This document shows positions 1 through 8,676 of a stretch of DNA of 38,417 nt, piece after piece (the stretch's first letter is position 1; every line of letters begins with the position of its first letter). A program made the translations under genes and the position numbers. Origin of the DNA: Candidatus Uhrbacteria bacterium (GTDB lineage: Bacteria > Patescibacteriota > Patescibacteriia > JACQRZ01); contig JACQSC010000005.1 of NCBI GenBank assembly GCA_016206155.1, positions 1-38,417 on the forward strand. Direction: 5' to 3'. The notes under the pieces are model-generated. The model had not been told where the DNA came from and searched no databases. It saw only the letters and a list, made by a program, of their open reading frames with translations.

Positions 1-24
1 CCCTAACCCCTAACCCCTAACCCC
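1..24 (+). repeat. CCCCTAA heptamer repeat upstream of rpsC
   Basis: ccctaacccctaacccctaacccc. Confidence 0.95.
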
Positions 25-27
25 AGT

Positions 28-687
28 ATGGGTCACAAAGTACATCCTCGAAGTTTTCGCACGGCAATTTTGTTTGGCTGGGACTCGAAATGGTTCGCAA
101 CCAATGCTGTCTTTCGCGGGAACTTAAAAAAAGATATCCAGATCAAAAAATTTCTGCGCACAGAGCTTGCGAAAGCTGCCGTGTCTAAGATAGAAATTGA
201 GCGTACGACTCATGTGGTAACGCTTACTATCCGCACAGCAAAGCCGGGCGTCGTGATCGGACGGCAAGGCGCTGGAATAGAAGAGATTAAGAACAAGTTG
301 CGAAAGAAATTTTTCGGTTCAGAGAAAGTGACGCTCCATCTCAACGTGATAGAGGTTGAGCGTCCGACACTTGACGCTCAACTCGTCATGCAGGGAATGA
401 TTGAAGAACTTGAAAAGCGCACTCCCTATCGTCGTGTTATGCGGGCTGCGCTCGAACGCGTGCAAAAAGCGGGCGCTCAAGGCGTTAAGGTACGCGTTGG
501 CGGCCGATTGAACGGGGCAGAAATCGCAAAAACAGAAAGTCTGATCGTTGGAAATGTTCCACTGCACACACTGCGCGCCAATATTGATTATGCCCGCGGC
601 GCCGCACGGACCCTTTCGGGGGCTATAGGTGTGAAGGTTTGGATTTATAAAGGGCTGCATTTCGGCGAACACACCGAACGATCATAA
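28..687 (+). CDS. rpsC: 30S ribosomal protein S3
   Basis: [14 protein letters not shown]...KH-domain pattern; first gene of r-protein cluster. Confidence 0.97.
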   Translation: MGHKVHPRSFRTAILFGWDSKWFATNAVFRGNLKKDIQIKKFLRTELAKAAVSKIEIERTTHVVTLTIRTAKPGVVIGRQGAGIEEIKNKLRKKFFGSEKVTLHLNVIEVERPTLDAQLVMQGMIEELEKRTPYRRVMRAALERVQKAGAQGVKVRVGGRLNGAEIAKTESLIVGNVPLHTLRANIDYARGAARTLSGAIGVKVWIYKGLHFGEHTERS

Positions 688-695
688 ATGACCAT

Positions 696-1130
696 ATGTT
701 ATTTCCCAAGAAGGTAAAACATCGCAAGTGGCAACGAGGCCGTGGAAGAAACCAGGGACGCATTTCTGCGCGTACCGTTCATATCGCTTTTGGGGATTAT
801 GGATTGAAGGCGCTTGAGGAGGCATGGATTACCGCTCGCCAAATTGAGGCGGCGCGTCGCGCAATAACCCGCTCGGTAAAGCGTGGCGGCAAAGTCTGGA
901 TTCGCATTTTTCCCGATCGTCCGGTTACCTTCCATGGAAACGAGAATACTATGGGGGGCGGCAAAGGCGCCGTCGACCATTATGTTGCGGTCATCCGTCC
1001 CGGTGCGGTGCTGTTTGAAATGTCTGGCGTGACGGAGCCGATTGCGCGGGAAGCGCTACGGCTTGCGGGCCATAAGTTTTCAGTTAAGACGACGTTTGTT
1101 AAAAAGGAGGAATGTATGCCCCGCACTTAA
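696..1130 (+). CDS. rplP: 50S ribosomal protein L16; last codons and stop fall in the left arm of the inverted-repeat element
   Basis: [22 protein letters not shown]...; synteny. Confidence 0.96.
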   Translation: MLFPKKVKHRKWQRGRGRNQGRISARTVHIAFGDYGLKALEEAWITARQIEAARRAITRSVKRGGKVWIRIFPDRPVTFHGNENTMGGGKGAVDHYVAVIRPGAVLFEMSGVTEPIAREALRLAGHKFSVKTTFVKKEECMPRT

Positions 1131-1252
1131 CTCTGATTGCTGCTATTAATCATCCGTCCTATGATATATACTACACACAGCTTATTCATCATTACTTCGA
1201 TTTTCTCTGCTGCCGTGTCGCAGCATAAGGATGATCAGAGTTAAGTGCGGGG
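1119..1252 (+). repeat. Inverted-repeat intergenic element A (rplP-rpmC)
   Basis: CCCCGCACTTAACTCTGATT...ATCAGAGTTAAGTGCGGGG; TATG on both sides. Confidence 0.9.
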
Positions 1253-1253
1253 T

Positions 1254-1448
1254 ATGAAGATCGCCGAATTGCGAGAAAAAACAGAGAAGGAGCTTGAGGC
1301 ACTGTTGGCAGAATCCCGGCGTGCGCTGAGGCAGGCGCGTTTTAAGGTTGCATTCAAACAGCTGAAGAATGTTCGGGAATTGAGGGTACAAAAAACAACG
1401 ATCGCAAGAATTTTTACGCTCACCAAACAAGGAAAAAAGCAATCATAA
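1254..1448 (+). CDS. rpmC: 50S ribosomal protein L29
   Basis: MKIAELREKTEKELEALLAESRRALRQARF; ATG at 1254 preferred over in-frame GTG at 1245. Confidence 0.92.
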   Translation: MKIAELREKTEKELEALLAESRRALRQARFKVAFKQLKNVRELRVQKTTIARIFTLTKQGKKQS

Positions 1449-1451
1449 TAT

Positions 1452-1718
1452 ATGGACCAAAAAAAGAACCGGCCGCGCACATTTCACGGCACCGTTGTCA
1501 GCGATCAGATGGAGAAGACGATTCTGGTACGTGTTGATCGCACAACGATGCACCCGAAATATAAGAAACGATATACCGTATCGCGGCGGTATCCGGTGCA
1601 TGATGAACACAACCAATACCACGTTGGAGATGAAGTTGTGTTCTGCGAGACGCGTCCGCTGAGCCGTCACAAGCGCTGGCGGGTGACAGGATACTGGAAG
1701 AAAGGAGAGAAGGTATGA
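1452..1718 (+). CDS. rpsQ: 30S ribosomal protein S17
   Basis: [28 protein letters not shown] motif; synteny. Confidence 0.96.
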   Translation: MDQKKNRPRTFHGTVVSDQMEKTILVRVDRTTMHPKYKKRYTVSRRYPVHDEHNQYHVGDEVVFCETRPLSRHKRWRVTGYWKKGEKV

Positions 1719-2086
1719 TTCAACATCGCACAATGCTTGCGTCGGCTGATAACACGGGCGCGCGGCGCATTCAGTGTATTCGCGTTCTGGGCGGATATCA
1801 AAAGCGCTATGCACGCATCGGCGATGTTATTACGGTAACAATCAAGGAAGCGCTTCCGCATACCTCGGTAAAGAAAGGGGATGTTGCGCACGGGGTTGTC
1901 GTGCGAACGCGGAAAGAGACGCGCCGCAAAGATGGGACGTATGTTCGGTTTGATGACAATGCAGTCGTGCTGATTGATAAGAAAACAAAGGAACCGCGCG
2001 GATCGCGCATCTTTGGACCGGTGGCCCGCGAGCTGCGCGCCAAGGGATTTACGAAAATTATTTCTCTTGCTCCAGAAGTATTGTAG
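1715..2086 (+). CDS. rplN: 50S ribosomal protein L14
   Basis: [27 protein letters not shown]; synteny. Confidence 0.97.
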   Translation: MIQHRTMLASADNTGARRIQCIRVLGGYQKRYARIGDVITVTIKEALPHTSVKKGDVAHGVVVRTRKETRRKDGTYVRFDDNAVVLIDKKTKEPRGSRIFGPVARELRAKGFTKIISLAPEVL

Positions 2087-2089
2087 TAT

Positions 2090-2404
2090 ATGAAAATAAA
2101 AAAGAACGATACGGTAAAAGTGCTTGCAGGAAAAGACCGCGGAAAGACCGGTAAGGTGTTGCGCGCCTATCCATCCGAAGAACGCGTCGTTGTTGAGGGT
2201 GTAAATCTGATCGTAAAGCATGTTCGCGCCCGACGTTCCGGTGAACGAGGACAGCGAATGTATCTTCCCGCGCGCATGCCGATAGGGAAGATTCAGCTGG
2301 TCTGTCCGGGCTGTGGCGCGGCGACCCGCGTCGGTACACGCCGTGCGGAAGGGGCGCGCCAAAAAAGAGAACGCGTTTGTAAGAAATGTAATACAGTGAT
2401 CTAG
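2090..2404 (+). CDS. rplX: 50S ribosomal protein L24
   Basis: KOW motif KKNDTVKVLAGKDRGKTGKVL; synteny. Confidence 0.96.
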   Translation: MKIKKNDTVKVLAGKDRGKTGKVLRAYPSEERVVVEGVNLIVKHVRARRSGERGQRMYLPARMPIGKIQLVCPGCGAATRVGTRRAEGARQKRERVCKKCNTVI

Positions 2405-2415
2405 ATGTACGATTT

Positions 2416-2455
2416 GAAAATCTGAAATCTGAAATCTGAAATCTGAAATCTGAAA
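2416..2455 (+). repeat. TCTGAAA heptamer repeat upstream of rplE
   Basis: tctgaaa in five tandem copies. Confidence 0.95.
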
Positions 2456-2461
2456 TTGTTT

Positions 2462-3004
2462 ATGATACATCCATTTGAAGAACGCTACAAAACAGTCGTC
2501 GTTCCCGAACTCAAAAAAAAGTTCGGGTATACAAACCTGTACCAGGTTCCCAAGATTGTGAAGGTTACACTGAATGTCGGATTGGGTCGTGCGTTGAAGG
2601 ACGCTGAGTATAGCGAGGTTGTTGCGGACTCGTTGACGCGCATTACGGGGCAGCGTCCAGTCAAAACGCGCGCAAAGAAATCAATTGCAGGCTTTAAAAT
2701 CCGAGAGGGTCTAGTGATTGGGATGAAGGTAACGCTTCGCAAGGCGCGCATGCTTGACTTTTTGCAGAAAGTGGTTACCTTTGCATTGCCTCGCGTTCGC
2801 GATTTTCGCGGACTCGATCTCAAGGCAGTCGACCAGAAGGGCAACCTTTCGATCGGTTTTCGCGAGTCCTCCGCGTTTCCTGAGGTGAAATCTGATGAAC
2901 TGGAAAAAATGCATGGACTTGAAGTGACGATTACGACGAATGCGAAAAGCCGTGAAGCAGGCATCGCATTATTTGCATTATTAGGATTTCCGTTTAAAAA
3001 ATAA
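2462..3004 (+). CDS. rplE: 50S ribosomal protein L5
   Basis: NVGLGRALKDAEY...GQRPVKTRAKKSIAGFKIREG; start set at ATG 2462. Confidence 0.96.
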   Translation: MIHPFEERYKTVVVPELKKKFGYTNLYQVPKIVKVTLNVGLGRALKDAEYSEVVADSLTRITGQRPVKTRAKKSIAGFKIREGLVIGMKVTLRKARMLDFLQKVVTFALPRVRDFRGLDLKAVDQKGNLSIGFRESSAFPEVKSDELEKMHGLEVTITTNAKSREAGIALFALLGFPFKK

Positions 3005-3010
3005 TGTATG

Positions 3011-3145
3011 CTCCGCACTTAACTCTGATTGGTGCTCTGAAATTTCCACATTTATGATCACAATAAACCACTCTTATTCATCATTACTCGCTTCGTCTTA
3101 CTGTGCGTGTCGCACCAGGGGGATGAATCAGAGTTAAGTGCGGAG
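3011..3145 (+). repeat. Inverted-repeat intergenic element B (rplE-rpsN)
   Basis: CTCCGCACTTAACTCTGATT...AATCAGAGTTAAGTGCGGAG; TATG on both sides. Confidence 0.92.
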
Positions 3146-3146
3146 T

Positions 3147-3341
3147 ATGGCAACTGTTGCGCAAATTGTTAAATCACGACGCTCGCTTACCAAGCCTAAA
3201 TATTCAACGCGCATTGTGCGACGCTGCTGGCGTTGTGGGCGCAATCACGGCTATCTTCGCAAGTTTGATCTCTGCCGTATTTGCTTCCGCGAGCTTGCTC
3301 AGAATGGAGCGATTCCAGGAGTGCGCAAAAGCAGCTGGTAA
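3147..3341 (+). CDS. rpsN: 30S ribosomal protein S14, zinc-binding type
   Basis: [25 protein letters not shown] zinc motif; ATG 3147. Confidence 0.95.
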   Translation: MATVAQIVKSRRSLTKPKYSTRIVRRCWRCGRNHGYLRKFDLCRICFRELAQNGAIPGVRKSSW

Positions 3342-3431
3342 AAATAATTTCAAATTGCAAATTTTTCATTGCAAAATGTAAATCATCCTCAATCATAAAT
3401 CTGAAATTTGAAATTTGAAATCTGAAATGGT

Positions 3432-3821
3432 ATGACAGATCCAATAGCAGACATGATATCCCGCGTTCGAAACGCAAGCATTGTTCACAAAGAACGCGTG
3501 ACGATGCCCACATCCCGCCTAAAGACGGCGATTGCCGGCGTGCTCAAGGAAGAGGGATATATCGAAGACTATTCCGTGACGGAGGGCGCGCGCGGCGAGC
3601 TGTCGATTACCCTTCGCTATACGGCGAACCGCATTCCGGCAATCCATTCATTGAGGCGTGTGAGTAAGCCGGGAAGCCGAATGTATGCGAATACCGAGTC
3701 GTTGCCGGTTGTACAGCAGAATATGGGTATCGCAATCCTTTCGACATCGAAGGGAGTGATGAGTAATCGAGAAGCGCGCGAGCAGCGTATTGGCGGCGAA
3801 GTTCTTATGTTTGTCAGTTAA
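3432..3821 (+). CDS. rpsH: 30S ribosomal protein S8
   Basis: MTDPIADMISRVRNA...; synteny. Confidence 0.96.
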   Translation: MTDPIADMISRVRNASIVHKERVTMPTSRLKTAIAGVLKEEGYIEDYSVTEGARGELSITLRYTANRIPAIHSLRRVSKPGSRMYANTESLPVVQQNMGIAILSTSKGVMSNREAREQRIGGEVLMFVS

Positions 3822-3956
3822 CCCCGCACTTAACTCTGATTGGTGCTCTGAAATCTCCACATCTATGATCACAATTAACCACTCTTATTCATCATTACTC
3901 GTTTCGCCTTCCTGTTCGTGTCGCACCAGGGGGATGAATCAGAGTTAAGTGCGGGG
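3822..3956 (+). repeat. Inverted-repeat intergenic element C (rpsH-rplF)
   Basis: CCCCGCACTTAACTCTGATT...AATCAGAGTTAAGTGCGGGG. Confidence 0.92.
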
Positions 3957-3957
3957 T

Positions 3958-4509
3958 ATGTCACGTATTGGAAAACAATTGATCCCCATTCCTAACGGCG
4001 TACAGTTCACGGTGAGTGAGCAGGAGGTGCGCGTGAAGGGACCGAAAGGTGAGCTCGTTCAAGCGCTTCATCCGTTGGTGCGTTGCATGCAGGAGAACGG
4101 AACAATTTTTGTATCTGTTCTCAATCCAGACGAAAAAAATCAGCGCGCGCTCTGGGGGCTGTTCCAGCGCCTTGTGGCTAATATGGTGCAGGGGGTAACG
4201 GTAGGATTCTCGAAATCTCTTGAAGTAAACGGTGTCGGATTTAAAGTGGCGGTGTCGGGCAACCAGCTTACGCTTTCGCTAGGGTTCTCGCATCCGGTGA
4301 CCTTTGTCCTTCCTCAGGGTGTTATCGGGATGGTCGAGAAAAACGTGATTACCGTGAGTGGCGCGGATAAGCAAGTTGTTGGAGAAACCGCCGCTCGCAT
4401 CCGTGCACTGAAAAAGCCGGAGCCATACAAGGGAAAAGGAATCAAATATACCAACGAATCAATCCGCCGTAAAGCAGGAAAGGCAGGCAAAGCCGGCGGT
4501 AAGAAATAA
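3958..4509 (+). CDS. rplF: 50S ribosomal protein L6
   Basis: MSRIGKQLIPIPNGV...KKPEPYKGKGIKYTNE; ATG 3958. Confidence 0.96.
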   Translation: MSRIGKQLIPIPNGVQFTVSEQEVRVKGPKGELVQALHPLVRCMQENGTIFVSVLNPDEKNQRALWGLFQRLVANMVQGVTVGFSKSLEVNGVGFKVAVSGNQLTLSLGFSHPVTFVLPQGVIGMVEKNVITVSGADKQVVGETAARIRALKKPEPYKGKGIKYTNESIRRKAGKAGKAGGKK

Positions 4510-4515
4510 GGCGAT

Positions 4516-4866
4516 ATGAAACAGACGACAAACAAGCAATCACGAAAAGCGCGCATACGAGCAAAAATTTCAGGTACCGCAGCGCGTCCTCGCCTCTCGG
4601 TGAGCCGCGGGAGCGCGACAACACTTCTTCAGCTTATTGATGATACTCTTGGGCGCGTTCTTGCAAGCGCGTCAGAGCGAGAACTTCCTGCATCGGAGAA
4701 AAAAAAGACAAAGACTGAACGCGCTTACGCTTTGGGTCTTCTGATCGCACAGAAGGCATCGACAAAAGGGGTTGCCGCCGTTGTATTTGATCGTGGCGGC
4801 AATGCCTATCATGGGCGTGTGCGTGCGGCTGCGGATGGTGCGCGAGAGGGAGGACTTAAATTCTAG
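4516..4866 (+). CDS. rplR: 50S ribosomal protein L18
   Basis: RPRLSVSRGSATTLLQLIDD...; synteny. Confidence 0.94.
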   Translation: MKQTTNKQSRKARIRAKISGTAARPRLSVSRGSATTLLQLIDDTLGRVLASASERELPASEKKKTKTERAYALGLLIAQKASTKGVAAVVFDRGGNAYHGRVRAAADGAREGGLKF

Positions 4867-4900
4867 CTTATAGGGATTAGGGTCTAGGGACTAGTTTTAC

Positions 4901-4930
4901 TAACCCCTAACCCCTAACCCCTAACCCCTA
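4901..4930 (+). repeat. CCCCTAA heptamer repeat upstream of rpsE
   Basis: taacccctaacccctaacccctaacccc, preceded by an inverted TAGGG-rich arm (4869-4894). Confidence 0.95.
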
Positions 4931-4934
4931 TAGT

Positions 4935-5507
4935 ATGGCTGACGAAAAAAAACAAAAACCAGAAGAGCGAGATCAACGAGGGCCGCGGCGCGGAAGGCGC
5001 GACGCCCGTTCCACCCCTGAGGAAAAAGAATTTGACCAGCGCATTATTGATCTTGCGCGCGTGACGCGCGTGATGGCAGGCGGGAAGCGCATGCGATTTC
5101 GTGCCTGTGTTGTGGTTGGAGACAAGAAGGGACGTCTCGGTTACGGCTTAGGCAAGGGCGCCGATGTAACGATGGCGGTCCAGAAAGCCGCAAACAGAGC
5201 GCGGCGCGATGTCATCGCCGTTCCCATTGTTAAAGAGACGATCCCACATGAGTTGCGCGTAAAGGTTAAGGCGGCGCGGCTTCTTCTCAAGCCTGCGCCA
5301 AAAGGAACGGGTGTCGTTGCCGGCGGCGCCATTCGCCAAGCTCTTGAACTGTCCGGTGTTGGAAATATTGTTGCAAAAGTGTACGGCTCAAAAAACAAGA
5401 TTAACAACGTCCGCGCATTGTTTGCCGCATTAAAAAAGCTGACCGAATCGATGGAGAAGCGCACCCTCTTGCCCGTTCGACACAAGAACGCCACACCATC
5501 AACATAG
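4935..5507 (+). CDS. rpsE: 30S ribosomal protein S5
   Basis: VTRVMAGGKRMRFRACVVVGDKKGRLGYGLGKG. Confidence 0.97.
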   Translation: MADEKKQKPEERDQRGPRRGRRDARSTPEEKEFDQRIIDLARVTRVMAGGKRMRFRACVVVGDKKGRLGYGLGKGADVTMAVQKAANRARRDVIAVPIVKETIPHELRVKVKAARLLLKPAPKGTGVVAGGAIRQALELSGVGNIVAKVYGSKNKINNVRALFAALKKLTESMEKRTLLPVRHKNATPST

Positions 5508-5514
5508 AACATAT

Positions 5515-6012
5515 ATGGAGCTTCACACCCTCAAACCGTTTAAGGGATCAAAAAAAACAAGGAAGCGCATTGGCCGCGGGCTCGGCTCTGGCCACGGCGC
5601 CTATTCAACGCGAGGTATTAAGGGGCAGCGCGCGCGCAGCGGCGGATCAAAAGGGCTCAAAGCGCGGGGATTGAAAATGTTTTTGCTTCGCGTTCCAAAA
5701 AGCAGAGGATTCAAGAGTATTCACGAGAAATCGGTTGGTATCAACCTTGATGTTCTCGAGAAGCATTTTGACACGAATGCTACTGTTTCCCCCGACACAC
5801 TGGTGGGTAAGGGGATTGTTCGCCTTAAGGGCTCCAAGCGGAAGGGGACGCCGCCCGCCATAAAAATTCTTGGCAATGGAACGCTCTCCAAAAAGCTTAC
5901 GCTTTCCGGGCTGATGATATCTGCATCAGCGCGCAAAAAGGTTGAGACCGCAGGCGGAACCATTGAAATGCGAAGCCCTAAAGAAAAGCCAAAAAAGAAA
6001 AAGAGCGCCTAG
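5515..6012 (+). CDS. rplO: 50S ribosomal protein L15
   Basis: MELHTLKPFKGSKKTRKRIGRGLGSGHGAYSTRGIKGQRAR. Confidence 0.96.
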   Translation: MELHTLKPFKGSKKTRKRIGRGLGSGHGAYSTRGIKGQRARSGGSKGLKARGLKMFLLRVPKSRGFKSIHEKSVGINLDVLEKHFDTNATVSPDTLVGKGIVRLKGSKRKGTPPAIKILGNGTLSKKLTLSGLMISASARKKVETAGGTIEMRSPKEKPKKKKSA

Positions 6013-6016
6013 TGAT

Positions 6017-7288
6017 ATGTGGAAAAAACTGTTTTCAATCTGGCAGCTTCCTGACTTGCGAAACAAAATTCTCTTTGTTCTTGCAATGCTTGTGATATTC
6101 CGCGTTGCGGCGGCCATTCCTATTCCCGGTGTTGATACGGCAAACCTCAAGAATTTTTTTCAGGACAGCCAACTCTTTGGTTTGCTGAATATTTTTTCAG
6201 GCGGAGGGCTTGAGCGATTTTCGATTGTCGCAATGGGTGTCGCGCCCTATATTACCGCATCGATCATTTTCCAGCTTCTTGTTATGATCGTTCCAAAGCT
6301 TGAAGCATTGCAAAAAGAAGGTGAGTACGGCCGCCAGAAAATCAATCAATATACCCGATACCTCACGGTGCCGTTAAGTCTTCTTCAGGCTTACGGACTT
6401 ATTGCCCTTCTGCGCCAATCACCCAAGCCGGTTTTTGGCAGCCTTGATCCTTTTGCCATGGCGCTCATGATTCTTACGCTTACGGCAGGTACGGTTTTCT
6501 TAATGTGGATTGGAGAGCTTATATCAGAGAAGAAGGTCGGGAATGGCATCTCGCTCTTGATTTTTGCCGGCATTATCGCCGGCTTGCCGTCGGCGCTGCG
6601 CACATTTGAGGTTCTTGATCAATCGCAGCTATTCAACCTTGCCGCGTTTTTTGTTGTGGGGCTCTTGACCATCGTGCTTGTTATTATCATGACGGAGGGC
6701 CAGCGGAATATTCCCGTGACCTATGCCCGACGCGTACGCGGCATGAGTATGGGGGGTGTTGATACGCATCTCCCAATCCGTGTGAGCCAGGCGGGTGTGA
6801 TCCCCATTATTTTTGCGATCTCTGTCATTCTGTTCCCTCCGACGCTCGCGCAGTTTTTTATCGGCGCAAAAACGCAATTTATTGCAGACGGCGCGCGCGC
6901 GGTGATCGCATTTTTTAACGATACCACAGCCTATGGCGTCTTGTATTTCCTCTTAGTGATTGCGTTTACGTACTTCTATACGACCGTTATTTTTAAGCCG
7001 GACCAGATCTCGGAAAATCTTCAAAAGCAAGGCGGGTTTATTCCGGGCATCCGTCCCGGCAGGCCTACCGCGGAATTTTTACAACACACCTCCCATAAAC
7101 TGATCTTTCCGGCAGCTATTTTTTTCGGCGGCATTGCCGTGCTGCCTCTCGTTGTGCAAGAATTCACCGGCATTACGTCCCTTGCAGTGGGTGGTACGAG
7201 CCTTTTGATTGTCGTTTCGGTTGCCATTGAGACATTCAAGCAGATTGAAGCACAGCTGACCGCGCGCGATTACGAAGAGTTTCTGTAG
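6017..7288 (+). CDS. secY: Preprotein translocase subunit SecY
   Basis: MWKKLFSIWQLPDLRNKILFVLAMLVIFR...GMSMGGVDTHLPIRV...; multi-TM; ATG 6017. Confidence 0.96.
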   Translation: MWKKLFSIWQLPDLRNKILFVLAMLVIFRVAAAIPIPGVDTANLKNFFQDSQLFGLLNIFSGGGLERFSIVAMGVAPYITASIIFQLLVMIVPKLEALQKEGEYGRQKINQYTRYLTVPLSLLQAYGLIALLRQSPKPVFGSLDPFAMALMILTLTAGTVFLMWIGELISEKKVGNGISLLIFAGIIAGLPSALRTFEVLDQSQLFNLAAFFVVGLLTIVLVIIMTEGQRNIPVTYARRVRGMSMGGVDTHLPIRVSQAGVIPIIFAISVILFPPTLAQFFIGAKTQFIADGARAVIAFFNDTTAYGVLYFLLVIAFTYFYTTVIFKPDQISENLQKQGGFIPGIRPGRPTAEFLQHTSHKLIFPAAIFFGGIAVLPLVVQEFTGITSLAVGGTSLLIVVSVAIETFKQIEAQLTARDYEEFL

Positions 7289-7306
7289 AGATCCAGGAAG
7301 AAAATG

Positions 7307-7332
7307 ATCCTTGTGTAAGCAGGGATTTTTTT
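7307..7332 (+). terminator. Intrinsic terminator after secY
   Basis: ATCCTTG tgtaag CAGGGAT followed by a T-run. Confidence 0.65.
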
Positions 7333-7368
7333 GTACCCTGAATAGGATCTCTGCTGATGGGCGGTGGA

Positions 7369-7397
7369 TTGACAAAGGAACAAGAGTAATATATAAT
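7369..7397 (+). promoter_or_regulatory. Sigma70-type promoter for the TA operon, overlapping an AT-rich palindrome
   Basis: TTGACA (7369-7374), 17 nt, TATAAT (7392-7397); TATAATAgTATTATA palindrome just downstream. Confidence 0.75.
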
Positions 7398-7425
7398 AGT
7401 ATTATAAATTATTATATTTTTCTCT

Positions 7426-7644
7426 ATGAGTCTTTTAACCGTGCCGCTTGATGGGCTGTTAACTGAAAAAATTGAGGAACTCATTGGTCGCGGAAGAGCC
7501 GCCAATAAAGCCGATTTTGCCCGACGCGCATTACAGCACTATATTGAAGAACAGGCAATCTTAGATGTGTTGAGCGCCGAACAAGAGGTGTCTGAAGGCA
7601 AGATACTGTGTGGCGATCTAGACGAACTGGCGGCAAAGATATGA
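7426..7644 (+). CDS. RelB/ParD-like antitoxin (ribbon-helix-helix type)
   Basis: 72 aa, LTEKIEELIGRGRAANKADFARRALQHYIEEQ; overlaps next gene by ATGA. Confidence 0.75.
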   Translation: MSLLTVPLDGLLTEKIEELIGRGRAANKADFARRALQHYIEEQAILDVLSAEQEVSEGKILCGDLDELAAKI

Positions 7645-7898
7645 CGGTGAGCTTCGCGCCTTCCTTTGTGCGGACATATAAGAATCTGCCAGAACAGCTC
7701 AAACAAGAAGTGAGGGAGAAGATTGCGCTTTTCGAACAAAACCAAAAACATCATTTTCTCAGAACGCATAAACTCAAAGGGAGATTAAAGGGTCGGCAGA
7801 GTTTTTCGGTGAATTATAAATATCGGATCGTTTTTATCACCCAGTCGAGAACGGAGGCAATATTGTTGGCCGTAGGCGATCACGATGTATACGCATAG
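7641..7898 (+). CDS. RelE/ParE-family toxin
   Basis: MTVSFAPSFVRTYKNLPEQLKQEVREKIALFE...HKLKGRLKGRQSFSVNYKYRIVF. Confidence 0.82.
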   Translation: MTVSFAPSFVRTYKNLPEQLKQEVREKIALFEQNQKHHFLRTHKLKGRLKGRQSFSVNYKYRIVFITQSRTEAILLAVGDHDVYA

Positions 7899-7902
7899 TA
7901 CT

Positions 7903-8676
7903 ATGATCTCACTAAAAACATCAGAAGAAATTGACATCATGCGGCGGGGTGCGCGGATTCTTGTTGCTGCATTAACGGCAGCACGTGATGCGGTTCGACC
8001 CGGCGTATCGTTAAAGGAGCTTGATGTCATTGCCCGCGATACAATTCTTGCCTGTGGAGGCGAGCCGGCGTTTTTTGGTTATGGTCAGCGAAAAGGTCAG
8101 ACAGGATTTCCTGCAACGCTCTGCGCCTCTGTTAATGATGAGGTGGTACACGGAATCGGATGCCGCGATATTCTTTTGAAAGAAGGGGATATCGTTGGAT
8201 TTGATCTGGGGGTGAAGTATGAAAAGATGTACACCGATATGGCAGTGACGGTTGGTTCTGGAACGGTGTCGCCGCAGTCGCAGAAATTAATAGACGTCAC
8301 GCGCGAGGTTCTTTCGCGCGCGATCGCTCTTGTGCGTCCCGGAGCACATACGGCAGATATCTCAAAAGAGATCCAGAATTATTGCGAAGGAAATGGATTT
8401 GGCGTTATTCGCGATCTCTCCGGTCATGGGATTGGATACAATCTCCATGAGGAGCCATCAATTTTTTGTTTTGACGATCCGCGTAATCCCGATGTAGTTC
8501 TGGAAGAAGGCATGGTTATTTGTATCGAACCAATGGTGGTAACGGGAGACTGGCGCGTCACAACCGATGAAGATTGTTGGACGATTCGCACAGTCGATGG
8601 CGGCGCTGCTGCGCACTTTGAACATACCATCGCCGTCACGCACGATGGGTATGAAGTGCTAACACTCGGATTATGA
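7903..8676 (+). CDS. map: Type I methionine aminopeptidase
   Basis: MISLKTSEEIDIMRRGARI...SGHGIGYNLHEEPSI...EGMVICIEP. Confidence 0.95.
   Translation: MISLKTSEEIDIMRRGARILVAALTAARDAVRPGVSLKELDVIARDTILACGGEPAFFGYGQRKGQTGFPATLCASVNDEVVHGIGCRDILLKEGDIVGFDLGVKYEKMYTDMAVTVGSGTVSPQSQKLIDVTREVLSRAIALVRPGAHTADISKEIQNYCEGNGFGVIRDLSGHGIGYNLHEEPSIFCFDDPRNPDVVLEEGMVICIEPMVVTGDWRVTTDEDCWTIRTVDGGAAAHFEHTIAVTHDGYEVLTLGL

Noticed and set aside
1-24. CCCCTAACCCC at the window start as a true chromosome telomere
   Set aside because: The same repeat recurs internally at several gene junctions and rpsC follows directly, so it is an intergenic repeat, not a chromosome end.
1667-2470. 267-aa minus-strand ORF
   Set aside because: Fully antisense to rplN/rplX with low-complexity start (heptamer repeat read in reverse); no recognisable domain.
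2485-3018. 177-aa minus-strand ORF antisense to rplE
   Set aside because: Shadow ORF of a clear r-protein gene.
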